Below are positions 8,726-17,052 of a DNA stretch of 35,948 bases, piece after piece; the stretch's first letter is position 1; each line of letters begins with the position of its first letter. The notes beneath the pieces are model-generated. The model worked only from the letters and a program-made list of their open reading frames with translations, was not told the DNA's origin and made no database searches. The stretch comes from Arthrobacter sp. 135MFCol5.1 (GTDB lineage Bacteria > Actinomycetota > Actinomycetes > Actinomycetales > Micrococcaceae): contig NZ_KB895474.1 in the NCBI RefSeq assembly GCF_000374865.1, positions 1 through 35,948 on the forward strand, in the 5' to 3' direction. The translations under genes and the position numbers were made by a program.

Positions 8726-9520
8726 CTTCAACCCTCAGCGGCAGGGCCCCCTTTTTAGTTGAGGGAGCAGTTCGAGATCAGTCAAGTAGCATGTGGAACC
8801 TGCTGCACTCGACCCAAGCCTGTTCACTCGGGGACGTCGAGTAAGCCGTTTGAATTGATGCGCACACGAAGAAGGGCGGCATCATCAAAGCGCTCTTTAC
8901 CTTTTGATTCGGCCCAGAGTTTGACGGACCGTCTAGGCGTCCGGAGATCCACACGACATCTATTGCCATCTGAGGGAACCGCCACATCTCATTAGACGGA
9001 AGTGCCATCCATATGAGCCACACCCCACCCTGACGCTGCTGCGGCCTGACCAGGCGGGATTCGCCTGTCAGCGGAGTTCCGGGCTGCTTCCCGGACAGGT
9101 GCAGCCCGCAAAGGTGGCATGGCCGGCCCTGCCCCCAGTGATAACCGTCAACCCCCAAGCTTTCGGCCATTTCGCTGATCCCTCGGAGAGGCCGCCCTTC
9201 TGTTTCCCGCCCCTCGAACTGTCAGGGTGAGATCTCAGAGGATAATAGAGCGGCTATCAATGGAGCGGAATTGCAGGCTATTCTGACGCCAACGCTGCCT
9301 CGTCGAGCCGACATCCAAGAAATCTCGCAGGGGTGCCGGCCCCTCCTGCGGCTTGGGTGCGATCCTTCGGCCATTTAACCGAATCTCCATTATCGGCGTT
9401 CGAGTAAGACGAGTAGAAGTAGATGAGAGGGCTCGTCTCACTCTGCTTTTGGAAGTTTCCGCAGGTCAGGCTAGTGCTTTGACGCCTCGATTCCCGTCAC
9501 CGTCTAGCCGGTTTTCTCCT

Positions 9521-10059
9521 CGGGGGATCGCGTGGACCGCAGCGGGTGCCGTGCTGGCCTCAACCACCGCCGCGGTTAGATTGCTGGTCCCGGAGGCTTC
9601 GTTGTTGACGTGCATCGCTCCAAGCTGTGCGCTGCTGGCTACACGCTCACTTGCCCAGATTGTCACAACGCGCCGCATCCTGCGGTACGGGCATGGCAAG
9701 TGTTGATTCCTTTAGTCGGAGGCACGGCCTTGCTGGCAAGCGCCCTTGAGTACCAGTCCTTTGCGCACCTCCTCATCGCATGCAGGATCGTCGGAATTAG
9801 CCAAGGCCCCGGGTACACGCTCGGACTGGTATCCACCACCCACGGACGGCCCCCACAGCTGCAAGGAAAGGCGATGTCGCGTTATGCAGCGGCCGCATAC
9901 GGCCTCTGCGCGGTTGCAGTGGTGGTCATTGGGGCGGTCGCCTCAGCCCTCGGTGTTTCGGCATCATTCTTCGCAGCAACAGTAATCTTCTTGATCATCG
10001 GTGTCGTCACCGTAGCAGCTGCCGGGCGCCCTCAGCACTGGCTTTCGGCAGCAGCATGA
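9521..10059 (+). pseudogene. Frameshifted C-terminal remnant of an MFS transporter
   Basis: The frame from 9610 to 10059 encodes the hydrophobic end of a major-facilitator protein, with helices such as VLIPLVGGTALLAS, LLIACRIVGISQGPGYTLG and AVAVVVIGAVASALG. The likely preceding piece, ending TTRRILRYGHGK, is in a different frame, so the reading frame changes near 9690-9705. Everything upstream of about 9520 (most of the usual 12 helices and the start) is missing or unrecognisable. It cannot encode a working transporter. It converges with the hydroxycinnamoyl-CoA hydratase-lyase pseudogene, and both may come from one former aromatic uptake and degradation unit. The exact left end is uncertain. 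Confidence 0.6.
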
Positions 10060-10139
10060 CCTACCCCTCACCAGTTTGTATCGGGCGGGGCAGGGCTGCG
10101 GTCAGCGGCAATCTCGCCGTATGTTCCGATATCTTCGTG

Positions 10140-10244
10140 CTAGTCGACCAGAGAGAACCGGTAGGTGCGGCGGCCCGGCGGTGCCGCGGAGCGAAGTAAC
10201 GGGCCATCCAGGACAGGGGCGCCGGTGGCATCTCGACCGGGCAC
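10140..10244 (-). other. 34-codon protein-like frame directly after the hydratase-lyase pseudogene
   Basis: A GTG at 10244, nine bases beyond the pseudogene's stop, opens a short frame ending RRTYRFSLVD and TAG at 10140. The sequence looks coding (TGAPVLDGPLL) but matches no family I can name. It may be the tail of a deleted downstream gene. The rest of the 10060-10253 interval shows nothing. Confidence 0.2.
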
Positions 10245-10253
10245 TGGCGGTAG

Positions 10254-11124
10254 TTATTTCGTCGGATTTGTGGTGTAGGCGCCCAGGCCGGGGCGGTAGG
10301 TTTTGGCGTCCAGGATCTGCGTCATGCCCTGCTCTCTGGCGTTGGCGTCGAACAGGATGGCCTGATCGTGCTTGGCGTAGAGGAAGTCCTCTGCCGCTTC
10401 CCACGGCATGAGCCGGGAGTGCCTGAAACCCATCTTGGCTCCTCGAACGACCCACTGGCTGAGGCTGGTGAGCTGCTTGGCCAGCGCGAGGGTGCGTTCG
10501 CGCAGCTGATCGGCTGGGACGGCCTCGTTTACTAGACGCATGTCGGAGGCCCTGCGGCCATCGAACTGTTCGCCGGTCACGATGTAGTACATCGCGTCCC
10601 GGGTCGGGATGGTTTCGGCCAGTGCGCGGGTCACCAGCGGGTCACCAGGTTGTCGGGGGTAACGCCCCAGTTCACCTCGAAGAGTCCAAAGGTTGCATCT
10701 TCGGCGGCGATGGTTTGATCGCAGGAGACCAGGGGTACAAAGGCCCCGCAGAAGCACCAGCCGTTGATCACGGCGATCGTCGGCTTCGGATAGCTGAGCA
10801 GTTTGCGGTAGTGCCAGTTCGATCCCTTCGGAACGGACCTTGTTCAGTATTGAACGGGGCTTGCCGTCGGTTTCGGGGAAGTACTCCTTCAGGTCCATCC
10901 CGGCGGACCAGGGACTCTTCGGTTCCGGTCAGGACCAGGACTGCGCACCGGTCGTCTGATTCGAGGTATTCGAGCGTGGCGTGCATTTCACGGTTCAGCG
11001 TCGGATTCATTGCATTGCGCTTTTTCGGGGGGGTGAAGCGGACCCAGGCGATGCGGTTCTCATCGAACTCCACGAGTACGGTGTTGCCCCAGGGCTCCAG
11101 GGGTGTGGTTTCTTCAACTGTCAT
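10254..11124 (-). pseudogene. ech: Hydroxycinnamoyl-CoA hydratase-lyase (feruloyl-CoA/4-coumaroyl-CoA) pseudogene, three frameshifts
   Basis: The intact enzyme hydrates feruloyl- or coumaroyl-CoA and cleaves it to the aldehyde plus acetyl-CoA. The start has a good site (AAAGGA) and reads PKKRNAMNPTLNREM, then VLVLTGTEES. The frame slips at a CCC run (GGG at 10911-10913, plus strand) and continues WSAGMDLKEYFPE. It slips again at 10824-10826 and continues SNWHYRKLLSYPKPTIAV, then NGWCF and the catalytic-Glu segment FEVNWG. An 11-bp tandem duplication (10626-10647) shifts it back for LAETIPTRDAMYYIVTGEQF and the typical end REQGMTQILDAKTYRPGL. Removing 1+1+11 bases gives exactly 286 codons, the normal family length. 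The oxyanion-loop FGGGF is FCGAF here. As written it is non-functional. Both single-base lesions are in three-base G runs and could be read errors; the duplication is harder to explain that way. Confidence 0.9.
10626..10647. repeat. 11-bp perfect tandem duplication inside the hydratase-lyase pseudogene
   Basis: GCGGGTCACCA occurs twice head to tail. Deleting one copy restores the reading frame and the expected family sequence across the junction (NLVT-R-ALAETI). This is a typical replication-slippage lesion. Confidence 0.9.
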
Positions 11125-11359
11125 GACAATCCTTTAGCGGAAGGGGTGGGGTGGAGGTGGTCCCGGCTTCAGCCCATCTATGGATTCGTCTGGTTCTGAG
11201 AAAATCGCACATCCTTGGCCAGACATGAGTTCAGCAGCCTCGGCAAAGACGCTCATACCGCAGCCGGTGACGTTGGATAAGGGACAAGACGATCCAGCTG
11301 TGGACGGAGCATCCGGTGGCCAAAGTCGCTAGCCTGCATTGCACTGGCCGCCGCCTAAA

Positions 11360-12373
11360 CTATTGGGCGCGGACTCGGGGGTCCAGGAATCCGGCCAAAA
11401 CATCGAGAAGAGCAAAGACCACAAGAGTGATGGCGCCGGCGACGAGTACGAATCCTTGGATGGCCGGATAATCTGTCCGGAGCATTGACGTGACGGACCA
11501 TTGGGACAGCCCGTTCCAGTTGAAAATAGTTTCGACGATGGCAGTGCCGCCAAAAAGTGCGCCAAAGATTATTGCCCCGTACGTCAGCACAGGAGTTCGC
11601 GATGTTAGGAAGGCGTACTGGACCACGCGCCATTCCGGCAGGCCGCTCGCGCGGGCAAATTTGGTTTGGTCGGACTCCAGTGCTTCGCGAAGGGACGCGC
11701 GGCTGATTCTTGCGAAAACCGCAGCTATTACAAGCCCCAGAGTCAGGGCCGGGAGCGCCAGGTGCGACAAGGCGTCTGAGATCACCGCGGGCTTGCCGGT
11801 GAGTATGGCGTCGACGGCGATCATGCCCGTCACTCGGGGCGGTGGGACCGAGATAATGCTCAACTGCCCCTCGGGGCCGGGGGCGATCCCTAGGACAGCG
11901 GAGAAAACATAGATAAGTACGACAGCGAGCACGAAATCCGGGATGGACTGAAGGACACCGACTACGAGGGAAGAAGCGCGATCAGCAAATTTTCGGTGGA
12001 AGTAGGCCCCCAATGCCCCGAGGCCAATTCCTAGCGGTACTGCGATGATCAGGCTGGCAATGATGAGTTCAAAAGTAGACGGGATTAGCTGGGCAATCTC
12101 GTGGTTGATGGAAGTACCGTCGTAGAGGGACGTTCCGAGGTCACCGCGAAGAGTCCGGCCCAGGAACTCGAAATACCGCTGAGCGAGGGGGTCGTGCAGA
12201 CCGAGGTCGTTCTCGACCTGGGTCACCTGCTCCGGGGTAGCGTACGGGCCGGCGATCGCGACCGCCGGGTTGGACGGGAGTATTGCTACCAGCAGGAATG
12301 TAAGGCTAGCGATCGCCCAAAGAGAGACCAGCATGAAAAACAGCCGCCAGGCGGCGAAGCGCAACCTGTTCAC
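11360..12373 (-). CDS. Peptide/nickel-type ABC transporter permease, DppB/OppB class
   Basis: This 337-residue inner-membrane protein has the DppB layout: a first helix, an external loop with NDLGLHDPLAQRYFEFLG and RGDLGTSLYDG, then five more helices. The coupling segment around ARASGLPEWRVVQYAFL contacts the ATPases. The start is a GTG overlapping the TGA of the upstream ATPase gene by 4 bases. It is the last gene of a five-gene importer operon. The B-type permease usually comes directly after the binding protein, so its position at the end is unusual. The substrate is unknown; with glycosidase and esterase genes next door, a glycoside or oligosaccharide is as plausible as a peptide. Confidence 0.93.
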   Translation of the reverse strand: MNRLRFAAWRLFFMLVSLWAIASLTFLLVAILPSNPAVAIAGPYATPEQVTQVENDLGLHDPLAQRYFEFLGRTLRGDLGTSLYDGTSINHEIAQLIPSTFELIIASLIIAVPLGIGLGALGAYFHRKFADRASSLVVGVLQSIPDFVLAVVLIYVFSAVLGIAPGPEGQLSIISVPPPRVTGMIAVDAILTGKPAVISDALSHLALPALTLGLVIAAVFARISRASLREALESDQTKFARASGLPEWRVVQYAFLTSRTPVLTYGAIIFGALFGGTAIVETIFNWNGLSQWSVTSMLRTDYPAIQGFVLVAGAITLVVFALLDVLAGFLDPRVRAQ

Positions 12374-13194
12374 AGGGCAGCCTCCTTGGTCTCAATGGAT
12401 GTCCGTCGCGGCTTGGCAACGGAAACGGGCAACTCGGCGCCGATCAGACGCTGAGTGTAGGGGTGCTGGGGATCTTCCGTAATTTCAGCGGTAGGGCCGA
12501 TTTCCACGATTTTTCCTTGCAACATTACGGCTGACCTGTTACTGACCTGACGCACGGTGCCGATATCGTGGGTGATGAGCAGGTAAGCGAGGTTCAGATC
12601 CCGTTTCAACTCATCCAGCACATCGCCGATCTGACGCCGAATTGTTCTGTCCAATGAGGCCGTCGGCTCGTCCAGCACAATCATCCGTGGCTTACCGATG
12701 ATGGCCCGGGCGATTCCTATGCGCTGCTGCTGTCCACCACTGAGTTCTCGGGGAAACCGGTCCATCATTGATGCGGTTAGACCAACCCTTTCCAGCGCGC
12801 CGGCAGCCCTTTCCCGACGTTCTTCGGCCGAACCAACGCCCTGAACAACTAACGGCTCTTCCACGATCGCTCCGATCCGGAGGCGGGGGTTGAGGGACTC
12901 GAAGGGTTCCTGGAACACAACAGTAAGATTGGCGCGAAGGCGACGAACCTCCTTGGCCGACTTTGTCCGCAGCGACTCGCCCTGAAAGAGAACATCCCCC
13001 GAGTCCGGTTTATCAAGCCCGAGGATGAGGCGTCCGGTGGTCGATTTTCCGGACCCGCTCTCCCCGATAAGTGCCAGAGTCTCGCCCGCCTGGATACGCA
13101 GGGAAATGTCATCTACAGCACGGAAGCTGATGCCGTGCCTCTTGAATGATTTAGTGAGATTGCGTAACTCAATGACCGGTGTTGTTTGGGTCAT
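12370..13194 (-). CDS. ABC transporter ATPase, short DppF/NikE-like
   Basis: This 274-residue cytoplasmic ATPase has Walker A GESGSGKST (44-52), Q-loop VVFQEPFESLNPR, signature LSGGQQQR (151-158), Walker B MIVLDEP (171-177) and the switch His209. These define the F-type partner of the peptide/nickel importers. The C-terminal oligopeptide extension of classical DppF/OppF (total near 330 residues) is nearly absent, as in NikE. Its start overlaps the end of the preceding ATPase gene by 4 bases (ATGA) and its end overlaps the permease start, so translation is probably coupled. Confidence 0.93.
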   Translation of the reverse strand: MTQTTPVIELRNLTKSFKRHGISFRAVDDISLRIQAGETLALIGESGSGKSTTGRLILGLDKPDSGDVLFQGESLRTKSAKEVRRLRANLTVVFQEPFESLNPRLRIGAIVEEPLVVQGVGSAEERRERAAGALERVGLTASMMDRFPRELSGGQQQRIGIARAIIGKPRMIVLDEPTASLDRTIRRQIGDVLDELKRDLNLAYLLITHDIGTVRQVSNRSAVMLQGKIVEIGPTAEITEDPQHPYTQRLIGAELPVSVAKPRRTSIETKEAAL

Positions 13195-13988
13195 GACTCT
13201 ACTCGTTCTGTCGTTGAGAGAAAGAGCTCTCGCGTATATGGGTGCTTGGGGTCAGTGAACAGGGCCGAAACGCTGCCCTGTTCGACAAGTTCGCCTCGCC
13301 TCAAGACCAGGGCTTTGTCGCAATAATTGGCCACCACCCCGAGGTCGTGGGTGACAATCAAAACGGTCATCCCCCGCTCCCTGTTCAGTGCAGCGATGAG
13401 ATCAAGTATCTGGACTTGAACGGTGGGGTCGAGTGCGGTCGTCGGCTCGTCCGCAATCAGGATTTCAGGTTCCATGATCGTTGCCATGCCGATCACGACA
13501 CGTTGTGCCATGCCACCGCTCAGCTGGTTGGCGTAGCCCGTTAGTACCGCCCGTGGGTCGCGTATGCCCACTGACTCCAGGGTCGCTTCCGCCAGCTTCG
13601 CGCTGTCGGCCTTGGATTTGGTCTTTTTGTGGGCGGTAAGCACGTGGTGAAACTGCCGCTCCAATGGCAGTATCGGGTGGAGCAGCCCGAACGGATTCTG
13701 GCCGATAAAACCAAGGCGAGTCCCGCGCATCTCCCGCAACTGCTTTGCCGGCATATTTATCATGTCGTAGCCCAGCAGGTCCACCGAACCCTTGACGCGG
13801 GATTGGACGGAACGCGGCAAAGCGGCAACTACATGCACGAGCGCGCTCTTACCGGAGCCACTTTCGCCCACTAGACTCACCATCTCGCCAGCTTCGACTT
13901 CGAAGGTGATGTCACTAACGATCGGCTTCGCGCCGTCCTTCACGAGGTATTCAATGCCGAGATCCTTGACGGAAAGAACAGGGGTCAT
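13191..13988 (-). CDS. ABC transporter ATPase, short DppD/NikD-like
   Basis: This 265-residue ATPase has Walker A GESGSGKSA (41-49), Q-loop GFIGQNPFGLLHPILPL, signature LSGGMAQR (156-163), Walker B ILIADEP (176-182) and switch His214. LSGGM and DEPTTALDPTVQ are characteristic of the D-type subunit. Like its partner it lacks most of the C-terminal extension found in true oligopeptide ATPases. The Walker A ends in Ser-Ala rather than Ser-Thr, a common variant. It overlaps the C-type permease gene by 4 bases. The two ATPases would form the asymmetric pair that drives this importer. Confidence 0.93.
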   Translation of the reverse strand: MTPVLSVKDLGIEYLVKDGAKPIVSDITFEVEAGEMVSLVGESGSGKSALVHVVAALPRSVQSRVKGSVDLLGYDMINMPAKQLREMRGTRLGFIGQNPFGLLHPILPLERQFHHVLTAHKKTKSKADSAKLAEATLESVGIRDPRAVLTGYANQLSGGMAQRVVIGMATIMEPEILIADEPTTALDPTVQVQILDLIAALNRERGMTVLIVTHDLGVVANYCDKALVLRRGELVEQGSVSALFTDPKHPYTRELFLSTTERVES

Positions 13989-14845
13989 CGTCCGGCCACC
14001 AAATCATCGAGGGAACGGCTGACAAAGTTCAACGAAACCACCACAAGGACCACTGCCAGCGACGGGAACGTCGCCACCCACCAGTAACCCTGACCAATAA
14101 CGTCCGCGCCTGAGCGGATCATGACTCCCCAGCTGGGGGTTGGTGCTGCCGTGCCAATGCCCAGGAAGTTCAGGCCAGCAATCACGATGATCGCGGTACT
14201 GGTGGCAAGGGTGAACTGAACAAGGGCGATGCTAAAAATGTTGGGGAACACATGAACGCGAAGAACTCGCAGGGGCGAGCAGCCCATGGCGATCGCGGCA
14301 TCAACATATCGGCTGCTGCGCACGACTATTGCTCCACTGCGAACCAAGCGGATGAATCCGGGTGCACCCACCAGGACGATACCGAAGATGACATTGCCAA
14401 TCGAGTTACCGGCGAGGCTGACCACGGCTACCGTTACGATAAGCAGCGGAAGCGACTGCAGGACATCCGTGGCGCGCATGATGAGATGCGCGAACCAGCG
14501 ATCCGAGGACGCAAGCAGTCCCAGCGGGACTCCGATTATCAAGGAGAGCAGAGCCCCGCCGAAGGCGACGGGAAGGTCCACTTGCGCTGAAGCGATGGTG
14601 CGCGAGAGCACGTCGAAGCCGCTGCCATCGGTCCCGAACCAATGCTGCGGACCAGGAGGGAGAGTCACGGCCGCAGGGTCCGGTTGCGTCGGCGAGTAGG
14701 GCAGAGGCAGGAAAAAGCTTGCGAGCAACAGCAGCACTATGGGCGCCGTTCCTGCGGCTACTCCTACGTAGTCCGTGAAGCGGCTGTGCCGCCGGGTTCG
14801 TGCAGCTGGTGTCGCCGCTTCTTCTATAACTATGGGTGTAGCCAT
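13985..14845 (-). CDS. Peptide/nickel-type ABC transporter permease, DppC class
   Basis: This 286-residue membrane protein has a long cytoplasmic N-terminus (about 30 residues), a first helix, then the C-type hallmark HWFGTDGSGFDVLSR. The ATPase-contacting segment AAIAMGCSPLRVLRVHVFPN and the conserved NFLGIGTAAPTPSWGVMI near the end follow. GGCAAGGAAAACAAGGCA precedes the ATG. It follows the substrate-binding protein by 41 bases and precedes the two ATPases with a 4-base overlap. It pairs with the B-type permease at the far end of the operon to form the pore. Confidence 0.93.
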   Translation of the reverse strand: MATPIVIEEAATPAARTRRHSRFTDYVGVAAGTAPIVLLLLASFFLPLPYSPTQPDPAAVTLPPGPQHWFGTDGSGFDVLSRTIASAQVDLPVAFGGALLSLIIGVPLGLLASSDRWFAHLIMRATDVLQSLPLLIVTVAVVSLAGNSIGNVIFGIVLVGAPGFIRLVRSGAIVVRSSRYVDAAIAMGCSPLRVLRVHVFPNIFSIALVQFTLATSTAIIVIAGLNFLGIGTAAPTPSWGVMIRSGADVIGQGYWWVATFPSLAVVLVVVSLNFVSRSLDDLVAGR

Positions 14846-14886
14846 TGCCTTGTTTTCCTTGCCTCTGCCCCGCCTTGGTCCGGTCT

Positions 14887-16524
14887 TTACTTCATCGCGT
14901 CGAAGTAGGCTGGGTTGGGCGCCGTTGTGATTGTTCCGAAGCCCTTTTCAGTACCCTTGATGCTCGAGCTCATCGCGAAAACGTTCGGCACGTTGATCAG
15001 CGCAACGGTGGGCACATCGTTGATGGTGATGTTGTTCAATTCAACGGCCAGCTTGTTGTATTCGTCCGAGCCTGGGACTGCGGCGCTGAGGGCATTGATG
15101 GTGGCTACGAATTGCTCGCTTTTGTAACCGAAAGTCATCGCCGGCGCTCCCGGCTGGATCAGCCCCGCTTCGAACACCAGCTCAGGCACAACGCCCTGAT
15201 TGTTGTATACGAGCGCCTCATACTTTCCTCCGCGCTGTGCCTGACTGAAGTCATTTCCACTTGCGTATGCTTGAAGATTTACGGTGACGCCAATCTCCTT
15301 GAGCTGACTCTGAATCAGGATGGGTAGTTCATTGCCGCCCACGTAGCCCAAGGTGAAGCTCAGGTTGGACTGACCGGCGTCTGCCAGCAGCTTCCGCGCG
15401 GCCTCTTTGTCCTCGGTCCACGTCTTGAGGTCATCGCTCTTGGGAAGGAGTCCGGGCAGGAACCCAGTCGTGGCAGGGGTACCAAAACCTGCTCGGGCTC
15501 CGTCGATGAGCGCCTGCCTGTTCAGGCCCATGCTGATGGCCTGCCGGACACGCACATCGGCAAACTTCGGGTCGGCGTGCTGGAGGGCCATGACCTCCCT
15601 GCTCAAGGATGCGCAGTTCCAGACCTTGACGTTGGAGTTCTTTTGCAGGTCTTTGTACTGGGACCAGCTCAGGCCCGAGGCGTAATTAACGCTTCCGCTG
15701 TTGAGGAGGTTGCCCTGTTCAGCCGCGCCGGCAACTTGCTTGAAGATAACGCGATCAACGCCACCAGAGGTGCCCGTCCACCCGGGGTTCTTCTTAAGGG
15801 TCATCTGATTACCCTTTTCGTAGGTGTCCGCTGCATAGGGGCCGAAGGTGGCCATGTTTGTTTCCAGCCATTTTGCAGCCCAGGGATCTTCGGCGGTTAC
15901 GTGCTTCTTGACCTCAACGGAGTCGTACACGAGAAAGCTCGGAACCGTCCACATCACGGTATCCAGGGTCGAGGGGGTTGAGAAATTCAGAGTGAAGTTC
16001 TTTTCGTCCACAACAGTGATCGGCTTGTCAGCGGCCAAGTGCATGGCACCAGAGGACAGAAACTTCACGATGGGACTAACCGCAAGGTTCCGCTCCAAGC
16101 TCCATTTGATGTCCTCAGAGGTGAGCGGATTGCCGGCAGCGCTCTTGGTGTCCTTCAAAGTGACCGCCAAGCTCTTCCGGTCTTCGCTGACCTTCCAAGA
16201 GTCGGCGAGTACACCGCGGAGCTTGGTTGGATCGGGGGCGGTTTCGCAACTGTTGTTGTCGAACTCAAAAAGCAGGGAACCAAGGGTCGTAATGATGGGC
16301 TTGATTCCGAGACCGGCCTGAAGATTTTCCGGCTGAAGGCTGCCGGGCAGGGCAGTCAAAGAGTAGACCGCGACTCCTCCCCCAGAGGACGAGCTGCCGC
16401 TGTCGCTGCCGCCGGCGCATGCGGTCATAAGGAGGCTGGAAACCGCAACAGTGGCTGCTGTAGCGAGTACGCGCTTCATGGGCCTGGGGCGGAGCCGCCC
16501 GGGGTTCACGGCGATGAGTTTCAT
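14887..16524 (-). CDS. ABC transporter substrate-binding lipoprotein, SBP_bac_5 (peptide/nickel/glycoside) family
   Basis: This 545-residue exported binding protein has a signal peptide with lipobox LMTAC (Cys36) followed by a Gly/Ser linker. The start at 16524 has GAAGGA 7 bases upstream and is preferred over the internal ATG at 16479. Family features include LADSWKVSEDRKSLAVTLKD, SEDIKWSLERN and VRQAISMGLNRQALIDGARAG, the ligand-cleft helix. It is the first gene of the five-gene importer. This family binds peptides, nickel chelates, oligosaccharides and plant glycosides, so the ligand is open. It presumably captures the compound later processed by the esterases and glucosidase, but that link is inferred from position only. 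Confidence 0.93.
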   Translation of the reverse strand: MKLIAVNPGRLRPRPMKRVLATAATVAVSSLLMTACAGGSDSGSSSSGGGVAVYSLTALPGSLQPENLQAGLGIKPIITTLGSLLFEFDNNSCETAPDPTKLRGVLADSWKVSEDRKSLAVTLKDTKSAAGNPLTSEDIKWSLERNLAVSPIVKFLSSGAMHLAADKPITVVDEKNFTLNFSTPSTLDTVMWTVPSFLVYDSVEVKKHVTAEDPWAAKWLETNMATFGPYAADTYEKGNQMTLKKNPGWTGTSGGVDRVIFKQVAGAAEQGNLLNSGSVNYASGLSWSQYKDLQKNSNVKVWNCASLSREVMALQHADPKFADVRVRQAISMGLNRQALIDGARAGFGTPATTGFLPGLLPKSDDLKTWTEDKEAARKLLADAGQSNLSFTLGYVGGNELPILIQSQLKEIGVTVNLQAYASGNDFSQAQRGGKYEALVYNNQGVVPELVFEAGLIQPGAPAMTFGYKSEQFVATINALSAAVPGSDEYNKLAVELNNITINDVPTVALINVPNVFAMSSSIKGTEKGFGTITTAPNPAYFDAMK

Positions 16525-17052
16525 GGTTTTCCTTCAAGTTATTGGGTTGATAACGCCTAAAGAGGTCCGGCAACAGGATGCGCCCTGCTTGTCACCGCTG
16601 GTGTCTGTGGCCCCTTGGTACTGATCCACCCTGACCGGCTATGAAGCGCAAAGGTAAGCGGATGAGGGCAGATATGTTTGGTAAAGACCACGCTTCGTGC
16701 CGTGGGCAAGGCACGGCTAAGTTCAGCGACCTTAGAGTTGCTGGAGTTAGTACCGACCGACAACGAGCGGCAGCGATCGCGGCATCTGCCGGGGGAAAAG
16801 GATCGGCTGCTGCATGGTGGGCGGTCATTGGAACTCCGTTGTTCAGTGATCAAATCAGCTTTCCCGCAGGCCGTGGCCTTGTTGGTTCGGTTTCTGCCTC
16901 AAATCAGGCGATGTTAGGACCAACTTGGCCAGCATGTGGTAGATCAATGAAAATCTAAACTGTTTTCTTTGTCAATAGTCCAAGCCGGGTCATGATCGAT
17001 GCCTGGGCACTTGCTGGATGTGAAACGAAGCGCGCAGTTGCGGACCTGAGGG
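16525..17052. other. 528-bp leader/promoter region of the five-gene importer
   Basis: No gene is supported here; overlapping frames on both strands (for example a 105-codon plus-strand frame from 16641) lack start signals and family likeness. A candidate minus-strand promoter lies at 16947-16975, which would give a transcript leader of about 415 bases. GGTAGATCAATGA at 16938-16950 matches 12 of 13 bases of the sequence at 29647-29659 in the divergent regulatory region. Confidence 0.5.
16947..16975 (-). promoter_or_regulatory. Candidate promoter for the importer operon
   Basis: On the minus strand a perfect -35 box TTGACA (16970-16975) is followed after exactly 17 bases by TTTCAT (16947-16952), four of six matches to the -10 consensus. 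The layout, TTGAC then 17 bases then a hexamer ending TCAT, recurs upstream of other units in this window. The start site would be near 16940. Promoter activity is inferred. Confidence 0.5.

Larger units (their letters stand above)
7866..9520. other. About 1.65 kb gene-poor stretch upstream of the sugar importer
   Basis: No convincing gene was found. Frames of 69 codons (8142-8351, minus) and 130 codons (8778-9170, minus) have no family likeness. A perfect palindrome (8707-8725) and a 45-codon protein-like frame (8516-8653) are listed separately. TTGACT on the minus strand at 8346-8351 could be a -35 box for the importer but has no good partner. The next recognisable coding trace is the eroded MFS gene on the right, so this looks like a zone of gene loss. 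Confidence 0.45.

Noticed and set aside
8778..9170. 130-codon minus-strand frame, considered as a transposase remnant
   Set aside because: No transposase motif, no terminal repeats and no target duplication could be found; composition does not look coding.
16641..16958. 105-codon plus-strand frame in the importer leader
   Set aside because: It runs against the direction of both neighbours, contains the candidate promoter region and shows no family likeness.
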